The position numbers and the translations under genes are program-made. A DNA stretch of 5,284 nucleotides from Faecalibacterium sp. UBA1771 (GTDB lineage: Bacteria > Bacillota > Clostridia > Oscillospirales > Ruminococcaceae): assembly GCA_002315315.1 (NCBI GenBank), contig DCGT01000004.1, positions 1 through 5,284 on the forward strand, in the 5' to 3' direction. Below, one piece after another: positions 1-5,284 of the stretch (positions are counted from its first letter, which is position 1; the number at the start of each line of letters is the position of its first letter). The notes beneath the pieces were generated by a model, which worked only from the letters and a program-made list of their open reading frames with translations, searched no databases and was not told the DNA's origin.

Positions 1-12
1 AGGATAAAGCTC

Positions 13-25
13 GGGGCAACGCCCC
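13..25. repeat. short GC-rich hairpin
   Basis: GGGGC (13-17) and GCCCC (21-25) form a 5-bp stem around an AAC loop. No T-run follows on either strand, so it is not a standard intrinsic terminator. It lies just beyond copy A of the 72-bp motif and may belong to the same repeated element. Confidence 0.4.
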
Positions 26-40
26 AAATGGAATTTATAC

Positions 41-112
41 ACCGAGACGGTAAGCGTAATGCGGGCGGGTTATCGCCTTTTCGCCGACAGATAACCACAT
101 CTCGCCCGAAAA
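41..112 (-). repeat. 72-bp motif, copy A
   Basis: This is the partner of copy B, in the same reading frame because the offset (126) is a multiple of three. On the minus strand it encodes FSGEMWLSVGEK, then AIT, then RPHYAYRLG. An ATG at 100 would give a 21-residue peptide ending at TAA (37-35), again without a visible Shine-Dalgarno site. The shared block CGTAATGCGGGCGG is at 55-68. The outer segments CGGGCG (62-67) and CGCCCG (103-108) can pair, but an inner GTTAT/ATAAC pairing seen here is not kept in copy B. Confidence 0.65.
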
Positions 113-166
113 GAAAACAACTATAAAACATGTACCGTATCAAGCGTGTTAAAACTCATTTACCGC

Positions 167-238
167 GCCGAGAACGCTTGCGTAATGCGGGCGGAACATT
201 TTTTTCTCTCCAACAGATAGCTTCATCTCGTCCGAAAG
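167..238 (-). repeat. 72-bp motif, copy B
   Basis: This copy aligns without gaps to 41-112 at an exact 126-bp offset, with about 72% identity. The longest shared block is CGTAATGCGGGCGG (181-194). Read on the minus strand in the frame starting at 238, it encodes LSDEMKLSVGEK, then KMF, then RPHYASVLG. An ATG at 226 would give a 25-residue peptide ending at TAA (151-149). No Shine-Dalgarno site precedes that ATG, so translation is not claimed. Confidence 0.65.
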
Positions 239-334
239 GTTGATTCGAAAAGACGTAAGCTTTGTCAAACCTTCCCGAAAGCCTTATCGTTCCGCTGTCG
301 TTAGGCAAAACCGAAGAAATTATGCGGTAAATTA

Positions 335-862
335 TCACGCCTGCATTCCGAAAATCTTGCGGCGCAGACCGTCGAGCAGGGAGGAAAACTCCTCCTTGCC
401 GGCATCGTAGTCGAAGGTATATCGGCGTTCCGAAAGCTGCAGCTTCAAGGCGTAGCCGTACAGCGCGCGTTCGTCAAAAACATCGCTGCCGACCATTTCG
501 TCGAGACGGTCGAACTCCAGCGCGAGCAAAATCTGCTCCGCAGTCAGCGGATTGGGACAGTTTACCGCCGCCGTTACAGCCGCCGCAACCGACATATCAG
601 TCCCGTCGGGACGCTGTGCCTTAAACCCCGCCTTTACCCTGCGCTGAAACGCAAGCTCGGCTTTGACATCGCCGTAAAACTTCGCCCATTCGTGAAGCAG
701 TGAACCGCCCTCCGAATCGACTGTTAGCTCCTCGAGCGATTTATACACCTTATCGCTCACGATGCCACGACACGTTTCCAAAAACTTACTGTACCGAATC
801 GGCGGCTCACCCTGCGCCCTAAGCATAGGCAGACTCGCCATCAAATAGTAATAGGAAGCCAT
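335..862 (-). CDS. DUF2764 family protein, V-type ATPase operon companion
   Basis: The 175-residue protein opens with MASYYYLMASLPML, the hallmark of DUF2764 proteins, whose genes sit between subunits E and A in V-type ATPase operons such as that of Chlamydia. Further family-like features are an acidic/aromatic helix with HEWAKFYGDVKAELAFQRR (about 57-75), which resembles the family's conserved N-terminal helical region, and a C-terminal helix with YALKLQLSERR (137-147) and FDYDAGKEEF (150-159). It has no signal peptide or membrane segment and should be cytoplasmic. Its role is unknown; by position it may be an assembly factor or may replace subunits C or F, which are lacking from operons of this type. 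At 175 residues it seems shorter than many relatives. The start is fixed by a strong AGGAGG that overlaps the end of subunit E. No U-rich terminator follows its stop. Confidence 0.85.
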   Translation of the reverse strand: MASYYYLMASLPMLRAQGEPPIRYSKFLETCRGIVSDKVYKSLEELTVDSEGGSLLHEWAKFYGDVKAELAFQRRVKAGFKAQRPDGTDMSVAAAVTAAVNCPNPLTAEQILLALEFDRLDEMVGSDVFDERALYGYALKLQLSERRYTFDYDAGKEEFSSLLDGLRRKIFGMQA

Positions 863-868
863 TTACGA

Positions 869-874
869 CCTCCT
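869..874 (-). promoter_or_regulatory. ribosome binding site overlapping the subunit E stop codon
   Basis: The minus strand reads TGAGGAGG: the final A of the subunit E stop codon is the first base of a perfect AGGAGG. Six bases then separate it from the ATG of the DUF2764 gene. Ribosomes finishing E would therefore end on the next initiation site, which suggests translational coupling and matched output of the two proteins. Confidence 0.85.
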
Positions 875-1434
875 CAGATGCTGAGCTCACGGAAAAACGG
901 CATCAGCATACGGGAAATCTCTTCCTGTGAACAGTCGAAATAGCCCGAACCGTCCTTGGAAGCGAGACGAAAGCCGCTCGACACCTTGTTCGTCGGACGA
1001 AGCTCCAAGCCGTCCTTTATCTGACCTGCAAGCTCGCTTTTAAGCACATCGCTCACCTGCTCAATCTCAAGCGCGTAATCGGCGGCGTTCTCTCCCTGCA
1101 GCGCTGCGGCGATGAGCTTCGCGAGCGCGTCGCCCGACAGGCACTTTCCGACCTCGGCGGACAATATGCGCTCGAATTGACGGCGCACCTCGTCGCCGAA
1201 CGCAATCACCGCGTCCCTCTGCGCCTGCTTGGCGTTCAACTCAGCACCGGCAAGATATTCATCGGCTTCATTTTTTGCCCTGTCGATAATCCGCTGTGCC
1301 TCGACGGCGGCATCGGAAATCATCGTCTGCGCGCGAGCCTCGGCGGCGTCGGTAATCTCCTTTGCGCTCTTTTCGGCACTCTCGATACCGTCCTTTTTAA
1401 TGGCGGAAATCAAATCGCTTATTTGCAATTCCAT
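874..1434 (-). CDS. atpE: V/A-type ATP synthase subunit E (peripheral stalk)
   Basis: The protein has 186 residues and ends at TGA (876-874). Subunit E forms the peripheral stalk that ties the catalytic A/B head to membrane subunit I, on the cytoplasmic side of the membrane. Residues about 1-90 form a long Ala/Glu/Lys/Arg-rich amphipathic helix, the expected coiled-coil stalk. Residues about 95-186 are the globular head-binding part. The best diagnostic is GFRLASKDGSGYFD (154-167) followed by an acidic helix ending MLMPFF, matching the GFR...KDGS.YYDFS region of bacterial V-type E subunits. Length is normal for the family. The gene starts an operon with the DUF2764 gene 11 bp downstream and has its own promoter. 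The symbol is also written ntpE or vatE, and this is not the F-type c subunit that shares the name atpE. Confidence 0.9.
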   Translation of the reverse strand: MELQISDLISAIKKDGIESAEKSAKEITDAAEARAQTMISDAAVEAQRIIDRAKNEADEYLAGAELNAKQAQRDAVIAFGDEVRRQFERILSAEVGKCLSGDALAKLIAAALQGENAADYALEIEQVSDVLKSELAGQIKDGLELRPTNKVSSGFRLASKDGSGYFDCSQEEISRMLMPFFRELSI

Positions 1435-1439
1435 TTTAT

Positions 1440-1444
1440 CCCTC
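1440..1444 (-). promoter_or_regulatory. ribosome binding site that fixes the subunit E start
   Basis: GAGGG on the minus strand ends 5 bases before the ATG at 1434. A longer in-frame reading could begin at a TTG at 1452, but this Shine-Dalgarno site would then lie inside the coding sequence. Starting at 1434 also gives an N-terminus (MELQISDLI) typical of bacterial V-type subunit E. The ATG at 1434 is therefore preferred. Confidence 0.85.
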
Positions 1445-1574
1445 GTTTTCAATCTGTGTTTTATGCCGAAAATACACCGTATTTCGACATTCCGGTGACC
1501 TGTATGATTCCCATTAACTGTAATACGATTTGTAATTTATTTACATACAAGTCTATTATGGCTTTCTTAACGCA

Positions 1575-1603
1575 ATTTTAACACAGGCATTTTTCGCAGT
1601 CAA
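1575..1603 (-). promoter_or_regulatory. sigma-70/SigA-type promoter for the V-ATPase genes
   Basis: On the minus strand a TTGACT -35 box (1603-1598) is followed after exactly 17 bases by a TAAAAT -10 box (1580-1575), both close to consensus. Transcription would begin near 1568, leaving a leader of about 135 nt before the subunit E start codon. Together with the terminator just upstream, this makes the ATPase genes a transcription unit separate from the large surface protein. Confidence 0.7.
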
Positions 1604-1722
1604 ATAAAATGGCGTATCAAGATACCGAATATAAGGTTGCCTCCGAAAAAAATATTGTACAAAAAGCCGATTTTAAATTTTTCGTTACATCTGCAATAAA
1701 TTAACAAACACCATCTGAGTAC

Positions 1723-1761
1723 AAAAACGACCGCCTGCGTTCGTCGGCAGGCGGCCGTTTT
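1723..1761 (-). terminator. intrinsic terminator after the large surface-protein gene
   Basis: A near-perfect hairpin pairs 1724-1738 with 1747-1761: an 8-bp GC core (GGCGGGCGG-type, CCGCCTGC with GCAGGCGG), one A/C mismatch, then GC and an A:T-rich base, around an 8-nt loop. On the minus strand the stem is followed by a TTTTT run complementary to 1727-1723. It begins 39 nt after the stop codon of the large gene. The opposite side also carries a T-rich flank, so it may work in both directions, although no plus-strand gene is seen. Confidence 0.9.
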
Positions 1762-1800
1762 AATTAATTTTTCTTTTATGGGTGCTGACCGGATGTTGCC

Positions 1801-4800
1801 TTACGCTTCGGTGCGGGGGTTGGTGTGGGAAGCGGGAGCAACGTATTTGACGTTGGTCAGCTTGTAGCTGTACTTTGAGAAGTCATAGCCGGTTACGTCA
1901 ATGTATTTGATGGTCATAACGGTCGGAATATCAATTTCTTTGACCTCGTACTGTCCGATAAACACGCCCTCGTGATAGACATTGGCATAAGCATAGCTTT
2001 CATCGGAGGGAACCGGCAGACGGAAGGTCACGCCGCCGGCAACTTTGTGAATCGCGATGCCCGCTCCGCTGTAGGGAGTTACGTCAAAGACGAGCTCGGT
2101 GGCAGTGGCGGTGCTTGACGCGTCGGATTTGATAACGGTGTCGGTTGACAACAGCTTGATATCAACATAGCCGCCCATACCGAGCTTGGAAATAATCCTA
2201 TCGTCGACATGAGCGAGACCTGTATAGCCGGTATAGCCTGCAAGCTTGCCGTTGAATGTGACATGCCAATAGGCTATGTTGTCGAGCATATCCGCCACAA
2301 GGTCCTTCATATCAACCTGTTGAGCATCGGTGAGGGAATCGTCAAATGAGGTCCTGACAATATCCACCTTTTTCTCGGCAGCATAGGTGTTCGGCGTATT
2401 GATTATACTGCTCTTGTACCTTACCCACAGCGTCTTATACTCGGGAATTTCATAGTAACTATATCCCGGTACATCCTCCCATGTCGCGCCGTCATCCTTG
2501 GATATCTGCATATCGGAGTCGAGATTGTAGGTGCGATACTTATACTCGGGCACGCCGCCGATGACATGCTCAACCTCAGCGGTAACGACAGTCGGCGACA
2601 TATCGAGCACCGTAATGGTAACAGGGTCAGACTGCGCCTTGTCACTCGCTCCATTTTCGGCAACCGCCTTGCGTATGGCGATGTACTCATTCGCGACGAT
2701 GTCCGAGCAATAGGCAACCGCCTTTACGCTGATGATTTCAAATACGTCGGTATCGCTTACCGAAACGGTGTTCGGAAGGGTAAATTTGAAATCGGTACCG
2801 ACAACCGGAGCCGCGCCCTTTTCGAGAATTCTGTACTTATAGACGGGGCTATTCGGATAATTGTTCACTCCGTATGCAGTGTCGACGATTATTTTGCTCG
2901 CCGCGGCAGACGGATCCACGGTGTACCAGCCACCCGAAGCAACAATCGTCGCCGACTGCGAAGTGACCGCGCCGTTGTAATATCCGCCGGTGATGGCGAC
3001 ATCGACGGCAACATTCGCGACATCGAGAACATATTTGCTGCCCTTTATTTCGGTCGAATCTCCGCCGAGGACAATTTTATTTGCGCCGTCGGCACCGATG
3101 GCGGTAACGCCCTCGATTGTACCGCCCTGAACGAGCAATTCGGCGCTGTCGGTGACATGGAATACTTCGGTATCCGCCTTATTGCATATAATCTTACCCG
3201 TTTTTTCGGTTGAGGTGTCCTTTACGGTAAGAGAATTGCCCGTGCCCTTTACATCAAACAGATAATCGGAGGACAACGAGTCATCGTCGACGGTAATCGC
3301 AAAGCCGTTGAGATCAAGCACGGCGGAGCAGTCCGCAGAAATAGTGTTGCGCTCAATGATATTGTTATACAGCTTCACCGTTTCACCCGGATATATGCCG
3401 AGTATTCCGTCACCGCCCATGGCGGATTCAAGTGACGAATAGAACCAGCTGTCATCTATTGCAACCGCCGGTCTGACGGCATAAGGATAAACCGTACTGC
3501 TTGTTTCGGTGTTATCAAGCACGCCGTAAGCTTCGCCGCTGACGACGTAGGTATAATCCGTCGGGTCGACGGAGAAATATCCTCCCTTGACCGCGATTGC
3601 GTGCTCGGTCGTTTCGGACAGCGCACCCTTGACATAGGTGGAGAACGAACCGTAAATCATGACCGAATACTTAACGGTATCGGTCGACTTGACGGCATAT
3701 TCACTGCCCTCGACACTGCTCGACCTGATAATTACGTCTTTTTTACCGCTTGCGGCGGATTCGATGCCGACAGCACCGATTACCGTCGCATTGTCGCAGG
3801 TAAGTGCGCCGCCGTTTCCGACCTTGACCGCAACACCCGAGGAACAGGTCACGTTTGTCTCCAGCTCAAGCTCGCCATTTACGACGTTGACTGCCGGATA
3901 TGCCGCCAAGGATGATGTCGACACGATCTTTCCGGTTCTCGAGGAGCTGCTGTCGGTCAGCACTGCCGTATTGTCCTTACCGTCAATCTTGATTACGGTA
4001 GCGGCGCTTGAAAGCGTCTTGCCGTTAAGGTCTATTTCGACCGTCTTGGCAGTTGCGGAGTTTAAAACAAATGTCTCGGTGAGATCGCCGAACAGCTTAA
4101 GCTCGGTCGTATCGTTTGCCGCGTCATTGGCAATCGCCGCGGCAATACTCGTGTATGAGCTACTGGTACCGACATTGAGCACCGCGCCGAACACGGTATA
4201 TAAATAACCGTCATCGTAATATTCCCCCGCAGTCTTTGCGGTCAGAATACTCTTGGCCGTGTCGCTGTCGGTCCCAAAAACAACATAATTGCTGTCGAGG
4301 TACTTTGTCGGGTAATCTATGAAGAAGCCGCCTCTGATGAGTACCGGCTTGTTGTCGACAGTCGGAAGATCACTATGGATTTTGCCGCCGTTGATTATCA
4401 CGACGCCGTCAGCAGGCTCAGTGCCGGTAAAAGCAATCAAACCAATTGCATCAATAGCGCCGTCATTGACAACAATCTTTCCGGCGGTCGTCGCATCGGT
4501 GGTAAACGCATAACTAAGGTTCGAGTACACCGTACCGCCGTTTACGGTAAAGCTTCCGGCATCGGGGGAAACATATAATACGACTGCGCTCGAACCACTT
4601 GACGACACCGTGCCGCCGAGCAGTTCGATTTTGCCTCTTTCCAAATCAATCGCGTTATTGTCGGTATTGGAAATCTTACCGCCCGCATCCGATGAGCTGT
4701 CGTCAATCTTGACCAGCGCACTGTCGTTGTCAACAGTCAGCTTTCCGGAAAGCTTGCAGTTGTTGAGGTCGAAAATAATATGCTGTGCATTCGAAACGGT

Positions 4801-5284
4801 CGGGCTTTCAGTGAAATCGTCGATAAGCTTTACGGTATACCACTGACTGCTCGACGAAGCGGCGGCGAGTGCATCGGCAATCGAATTATCGCCCGCAAAA
4901 TAGGTCGATGACGTACCGTCGATAAGCTCGACATTGGCATAGCCTAACTGCATATTGCCGCTGCTGCTGTCTATCGTGATATAACAGCCCTTTTTGTCGG
5001 CGGTAAAATACTCTGCCGTGATATAATCGCTGTCACCGTCTGCGGCAAAGTCGACGGGACTGCCCTGAGTCGGCTGATTATATTTCGAAACGCCTACCTT
5101 GAAGCCGTCCTTCGGCTTGGCTACGCCGTTGCCGTTACTGCCGTTGGTCGAGGTTCCGAGCTTTACCGCTGTTGCGGGCATACCATAGTCACTTATATAA
5201 AGGTTATCGGCATCGCCTGACGATTTGCTGTTGCCGATAACAACAGCGTCGCCGCCGAGGTACATAGTGGTTTGGCTGTCAAAA
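1801..5284 (-). CDS. large repeat-containing surface or secreted protein, partial (5' end outside window)
   Basis: This frame is open to the window edge and ends at TAA (1803-1801), giving 1160 visible codons. The first in-window ATG (5265) has no Shine-Dalgarno site and no signal peptide after it, so it is probably internal and the true start lies upstream. Numbering from that Met, residues 105-812 hold three degenerate units of about 215-255 residues. Shared landmarks are DLNN/DLNG (166, 412, 651), a D[ST]S..(T/G)GKI turn (about 188, 438, 683) and GG[FYW][FY]..[DY]P (312, 561, 778). The alternating hydrophobic, Gly/Asn/Asp/Ser/Thr-rich pattern suggests stacked beta-strands, possibly a beta-helix. 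Residues 906-970 resemble an Ig-like extracellular segment (MQISKDDGATWEDVP), and 1055-1137 form a terminal beta-rich domain around TFRLPVPS. There is no LPXTG motif or C-terminal membrane helix, so any anchor would be N-terminal. An adhesin or surface role is inferred; no catalytic motif was recognised. Confidence 0.9.
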   Translation of the reverse strand, partial: FDSQTTMYLGGDAVVIGNSKSSGDADNLYISDYGMPATAVKLGTSTNGSNGNGVAKPKDGFKVGVSKYNQPTQGSPVDFAADGDSDYITAEYFTADKKGCYITIDSSSGNMQLGYANVELIDGTSSTYFAGDNSIADALAAASSSSQWYTVKLIDDFTESPTVSNAQHIIFDLNNCKLSGKLTVDNDSALVKIDDSSSDAGGKISNTDNNAIDLERGKIELLGGTVSSSGSSAVVLYVSPDAGSFTVNGGTVYSNLSYAFTTDATTAGKIVVNDGAIDAIGLIAFTGTEPADGVVIINGGKIHSDLPTVDNKPVLIRGGFFIDYPTKYLDSNYVVFGTDSDTAKSILTAKTAGEYYDDGYLYTVFGAVLNVGTSSSYTSIAAAIANDAANDTTELKLFGDLTETFVLNSATAKTVEIDLNGKTLSSAATVIKIDGKDNTAVLTDSSSSRTGKIVSTSSLAAYPAVNVVNGELELETNVTCSSGVAVKVGNGGALTCDNATVIGAVGIESAASGKKDVIIRSSSVEGSEYAVKSTDTVKYSVMIYGSFSTYVKGALSETTEHAIAVKGGYFSVDPTDYTYVVSGEAYGVLDNTETSSTVYPYAVRPAVAIDDSWFYSSLESAMGGDGILGIYPGETVKLYNNIIERNTISADCSAVLDLNGFAITVDDDSLSSDYLFDVKGTGNSLTVKDTSTEKTGKIICNKADTEVFHVTDSAELLVQGGTIEGVTAIGADGANKIVLGGDSTEIKGSKYVLDVANVAVDVAITGGYYNGAVTSQSATIVASGGWYTVDPSAAASKIIVDTAYGVNNYPNSPVYKYRILEKGAAPVVGTDFKFTLPNTVSVSDTDVFEIISVKAVAYCSDIVANEYIAIRKAVAENGASDKAQSDPVTITVLDMSPTVVTAEVEHVIGGVPEYKYRTYNLDSDMQISKDDGATWEDVPGYSYYEIPEYKTLWVRYKSSIINTPNTYAAEKKVDIVRTSFDDSLTDAQQVDMKDLVADMLDNIAYWHVTFNGKLAGYTGYTGLAHVDDRIISKLGMGGYVDIKLLSTDTVIKSDASSTATATELVFDVTPYSGAGIAIHKVAGGVTFRLPVPSDESYAYANVYHEGVFIGQYEVKEIDIPTVMTIKYIDVTGYDFSKYSYKLTNVKYVAPASHTNPRTEA
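1855..2103 (-). other. C-terminal beta-domain of the large protein (TFRLPVPS type)
   Basis: Residues about 1055-1137 read as alternating strands: TELVFDVTPYS, VTFRLPVPSDES, ANVYHEGVFIGQYEV, and a last YDFSKYSY segment. From memory, a similar terminal module (strand pattern D(V/I)xP, then TFRLP(V/I)P, then VYH, then a closing SxYSY/FGY) recurs in large Clostridia surface proteins. The module is seen directly; the family link is recollection without a search. The protein ends about 17 residues later with no sorting signal. Confidence 0.45.
2830..3477 (-). repeat. protein repeat unit 3 of the large surface protein
   Basis: This is the third unit, residues about 597-812. It opens with WFYSSLESAM, then TVKLYNNI, DLNGFAITV, VKDTSTEKTGKI, GGTIEGV, GGYYNGAV and GGWYTVDPS, and closes with VYKYRI. 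Its DLNG motif lies 239 residues after that of unit 2. It is somewhat shorter than the other two, and the non-repeated C-terminal region follows. Confidence 0.6.
3478..4191 (-). repeat. protein repeat unit 2 of the large surface protein
   Basis: This is the second unit, residues about 359-596. It opens with YTSIAAAIA, then ELKLFGDLTE, DLNGKTLSS, LTDSSSSRTGKI and GGYFSVDPTDY, and closes with VYPYAV. Its DLNG motif lies 246 residues after the DLNN of unit 1. It is the clearest copy and the best seed for a profile of the family. Confidence 0.65.
4192..4953 (-). repeat. protein repeat unit 1 of the large surface protein
   Basis: This is the first and most diverged of three homologous protein units, residues about 105-358 counted from the ATG at 5265. 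Landmarks in order are a helical-looking SIADALAAA segment, YTVKLIDD, DLNNCKLSG, a DDSSSDAGGKI turn, several GG-T/GG-K strand turns, GGFFIDYPTKY, and a closing aromatic YLYTV. Boundaries are set by eye from the recurring landmarks and could shift by 10-20 residues. Confidence 0.6.

Larger units (their letters stand above)
1..334. other. non-coding, repeat-bearing region after the DUF2764 gene
   Basis: These 334 bases hold no conventional gene. They contain two diverged copies of a 72-bp motif at a 126-bp offset and a GGGGC-AAC-GCCCC hairpin. No GC-rich hairpin with a T-run follows the DUF2764 stop, so transcription could read through toward genes beyond the window edge. The element resembles decayed dispersed-repeat DNA; whether it is mobile cannot be judged from one locus. 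Confidence 0.6.
1435..1800 (-). other. intergenic region: terminator, promoter and leader
   Basis: These 366 bases hold no supportable gene. From high to low coordinates they contain the terminator hairpin, an AT-rich stretch, the palindrome GTATCTTGATAC (about 1614-1625), the TTGACT/TAAAAT promoter, and an AT-rich leader. A weak CACCG...CGGTG stem lies at about 1475-1497. No known riboswitch was recognised in the leader. Confidence 0.6.

Noticed and set aside
62..108. Structured RNA formed by the CGGGCG...CGCCCG and GTTAT...ATAAC pairings of copy A
   Set aside because: The inner stem is not kept in copy B and the outer stem survives only with a G-U wobble on one strand, so two copies give no real covariation support.
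41..239. CRISPR array suggested by two similar segments
   Set aside because: There are only two copies, with about 72% identity over 72 bp. CRISPR repeats are shorter and near-identical, and no cas genes are present.
156..338. 60-codon minus-strand frame starting with GTG that overlaps the DUF2764 stop (GTGA)
   Set aside because: The overlap looks like translational coupling, but the GTG lacks a good ribosome binding site. The frame runs through copy B of the repeat in a different phase from the conserved one, and the protein is Arg/Pro/Trp-rich with no fold pattern. It is probably a chance reading of repeat DNA.
1435..1452. Upstream TTG start adding six residues to subunit E
   Set aside because: The GAGGG ribosome binding site lies inside this extension and is correctly spaced for the ATG at 1434, whose N-terminus also fits the family.
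1177..1581. 134-codon plus-strand frame across subunit E and the leader
   Set aside because: It lies antisense to subunit E, whose identity is clear, and no promoter or Shine-Dalgarno site was found for it.
2566..3213. 215-codon plus-strand frame inside the large gene
   Set aside because: It is antisense to a well-supported protein, is rich in Arg and Asp from complement codons, and has no ribosome binding site or recognisable domain.
3659..4207. 182-codon plus-strand frame inside the large gene, hydrophobic and Ser/Leu/Val-rich
   Set aside because: Its apparent membrane-like composition is the antisense image of the Asp/Thr/Val-rich repeat units. No independent gene signals were seen.

Overview
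The window is bacterial, and every supported gene lies on the minus strand, so transcription runs from high to low coordinates. Clear Shine-Dalgarno sites, a near-consensus housekeeping promoter (TTGACT-17-TAAAAT), an intrinsic terminator and a large secreted-type repeat protein suggest a Clostridia-like Firmicute, possibly from a gut or other anaerobic community. That assignment is an inference. The V-type ATPase gene pair (subunit E followed by a DUF2764 protein) belongs to an operon type best known from Chlamydiae, spirochaetes and Bacteroidetes, so the taxonomy stays open.

Layout in the direction of transcription: (1) 5284-1801, the last 1160 codons of a very large surface or secreted protein whose start lies outside the window. 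It holds three degenerate copies of a roughly 240-residue beta-rich unit, then a non-repeated C-terminal region with an Ig-like segment and a terminal beta-domain; no C-terminal wall anchor is visible. (2) 1800-1435, an intergenic region with a strong terminator for the big gene, then an independent promoter and a leader of about 135 nt. (3) 1434-874, V/A-type ATPase subunit E, the peripheral stalk. (4) 862-335, a DUF2764 protein that accompanies this ATPase type, translationally linked to E. (5) 334-1, a stretch without a convincing conventional gene. It holds two diverged copies of a 72-bp motif exactly 126 bp apart, plus a small GC-rich hairpin.

The E and DUF2764 genes form the start of a V-type ATPase operon that would couple ATP to H+ or Na+ movement across the membrane. 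In related operons the catalytic A subunit follows DUF2764 closely, but here at least 334 bp of repeat-bearing DNA intervenes. The large protein is a separate transcription unit with no evident functional link to the ATPase. The most unusual item is the 126-bp-period repeat: in one reading frame most conserved amino acids are kept while several of their codons differ only synonymously, which hints at a translated ancestry. No complete undescribed system can be claimed from this window.
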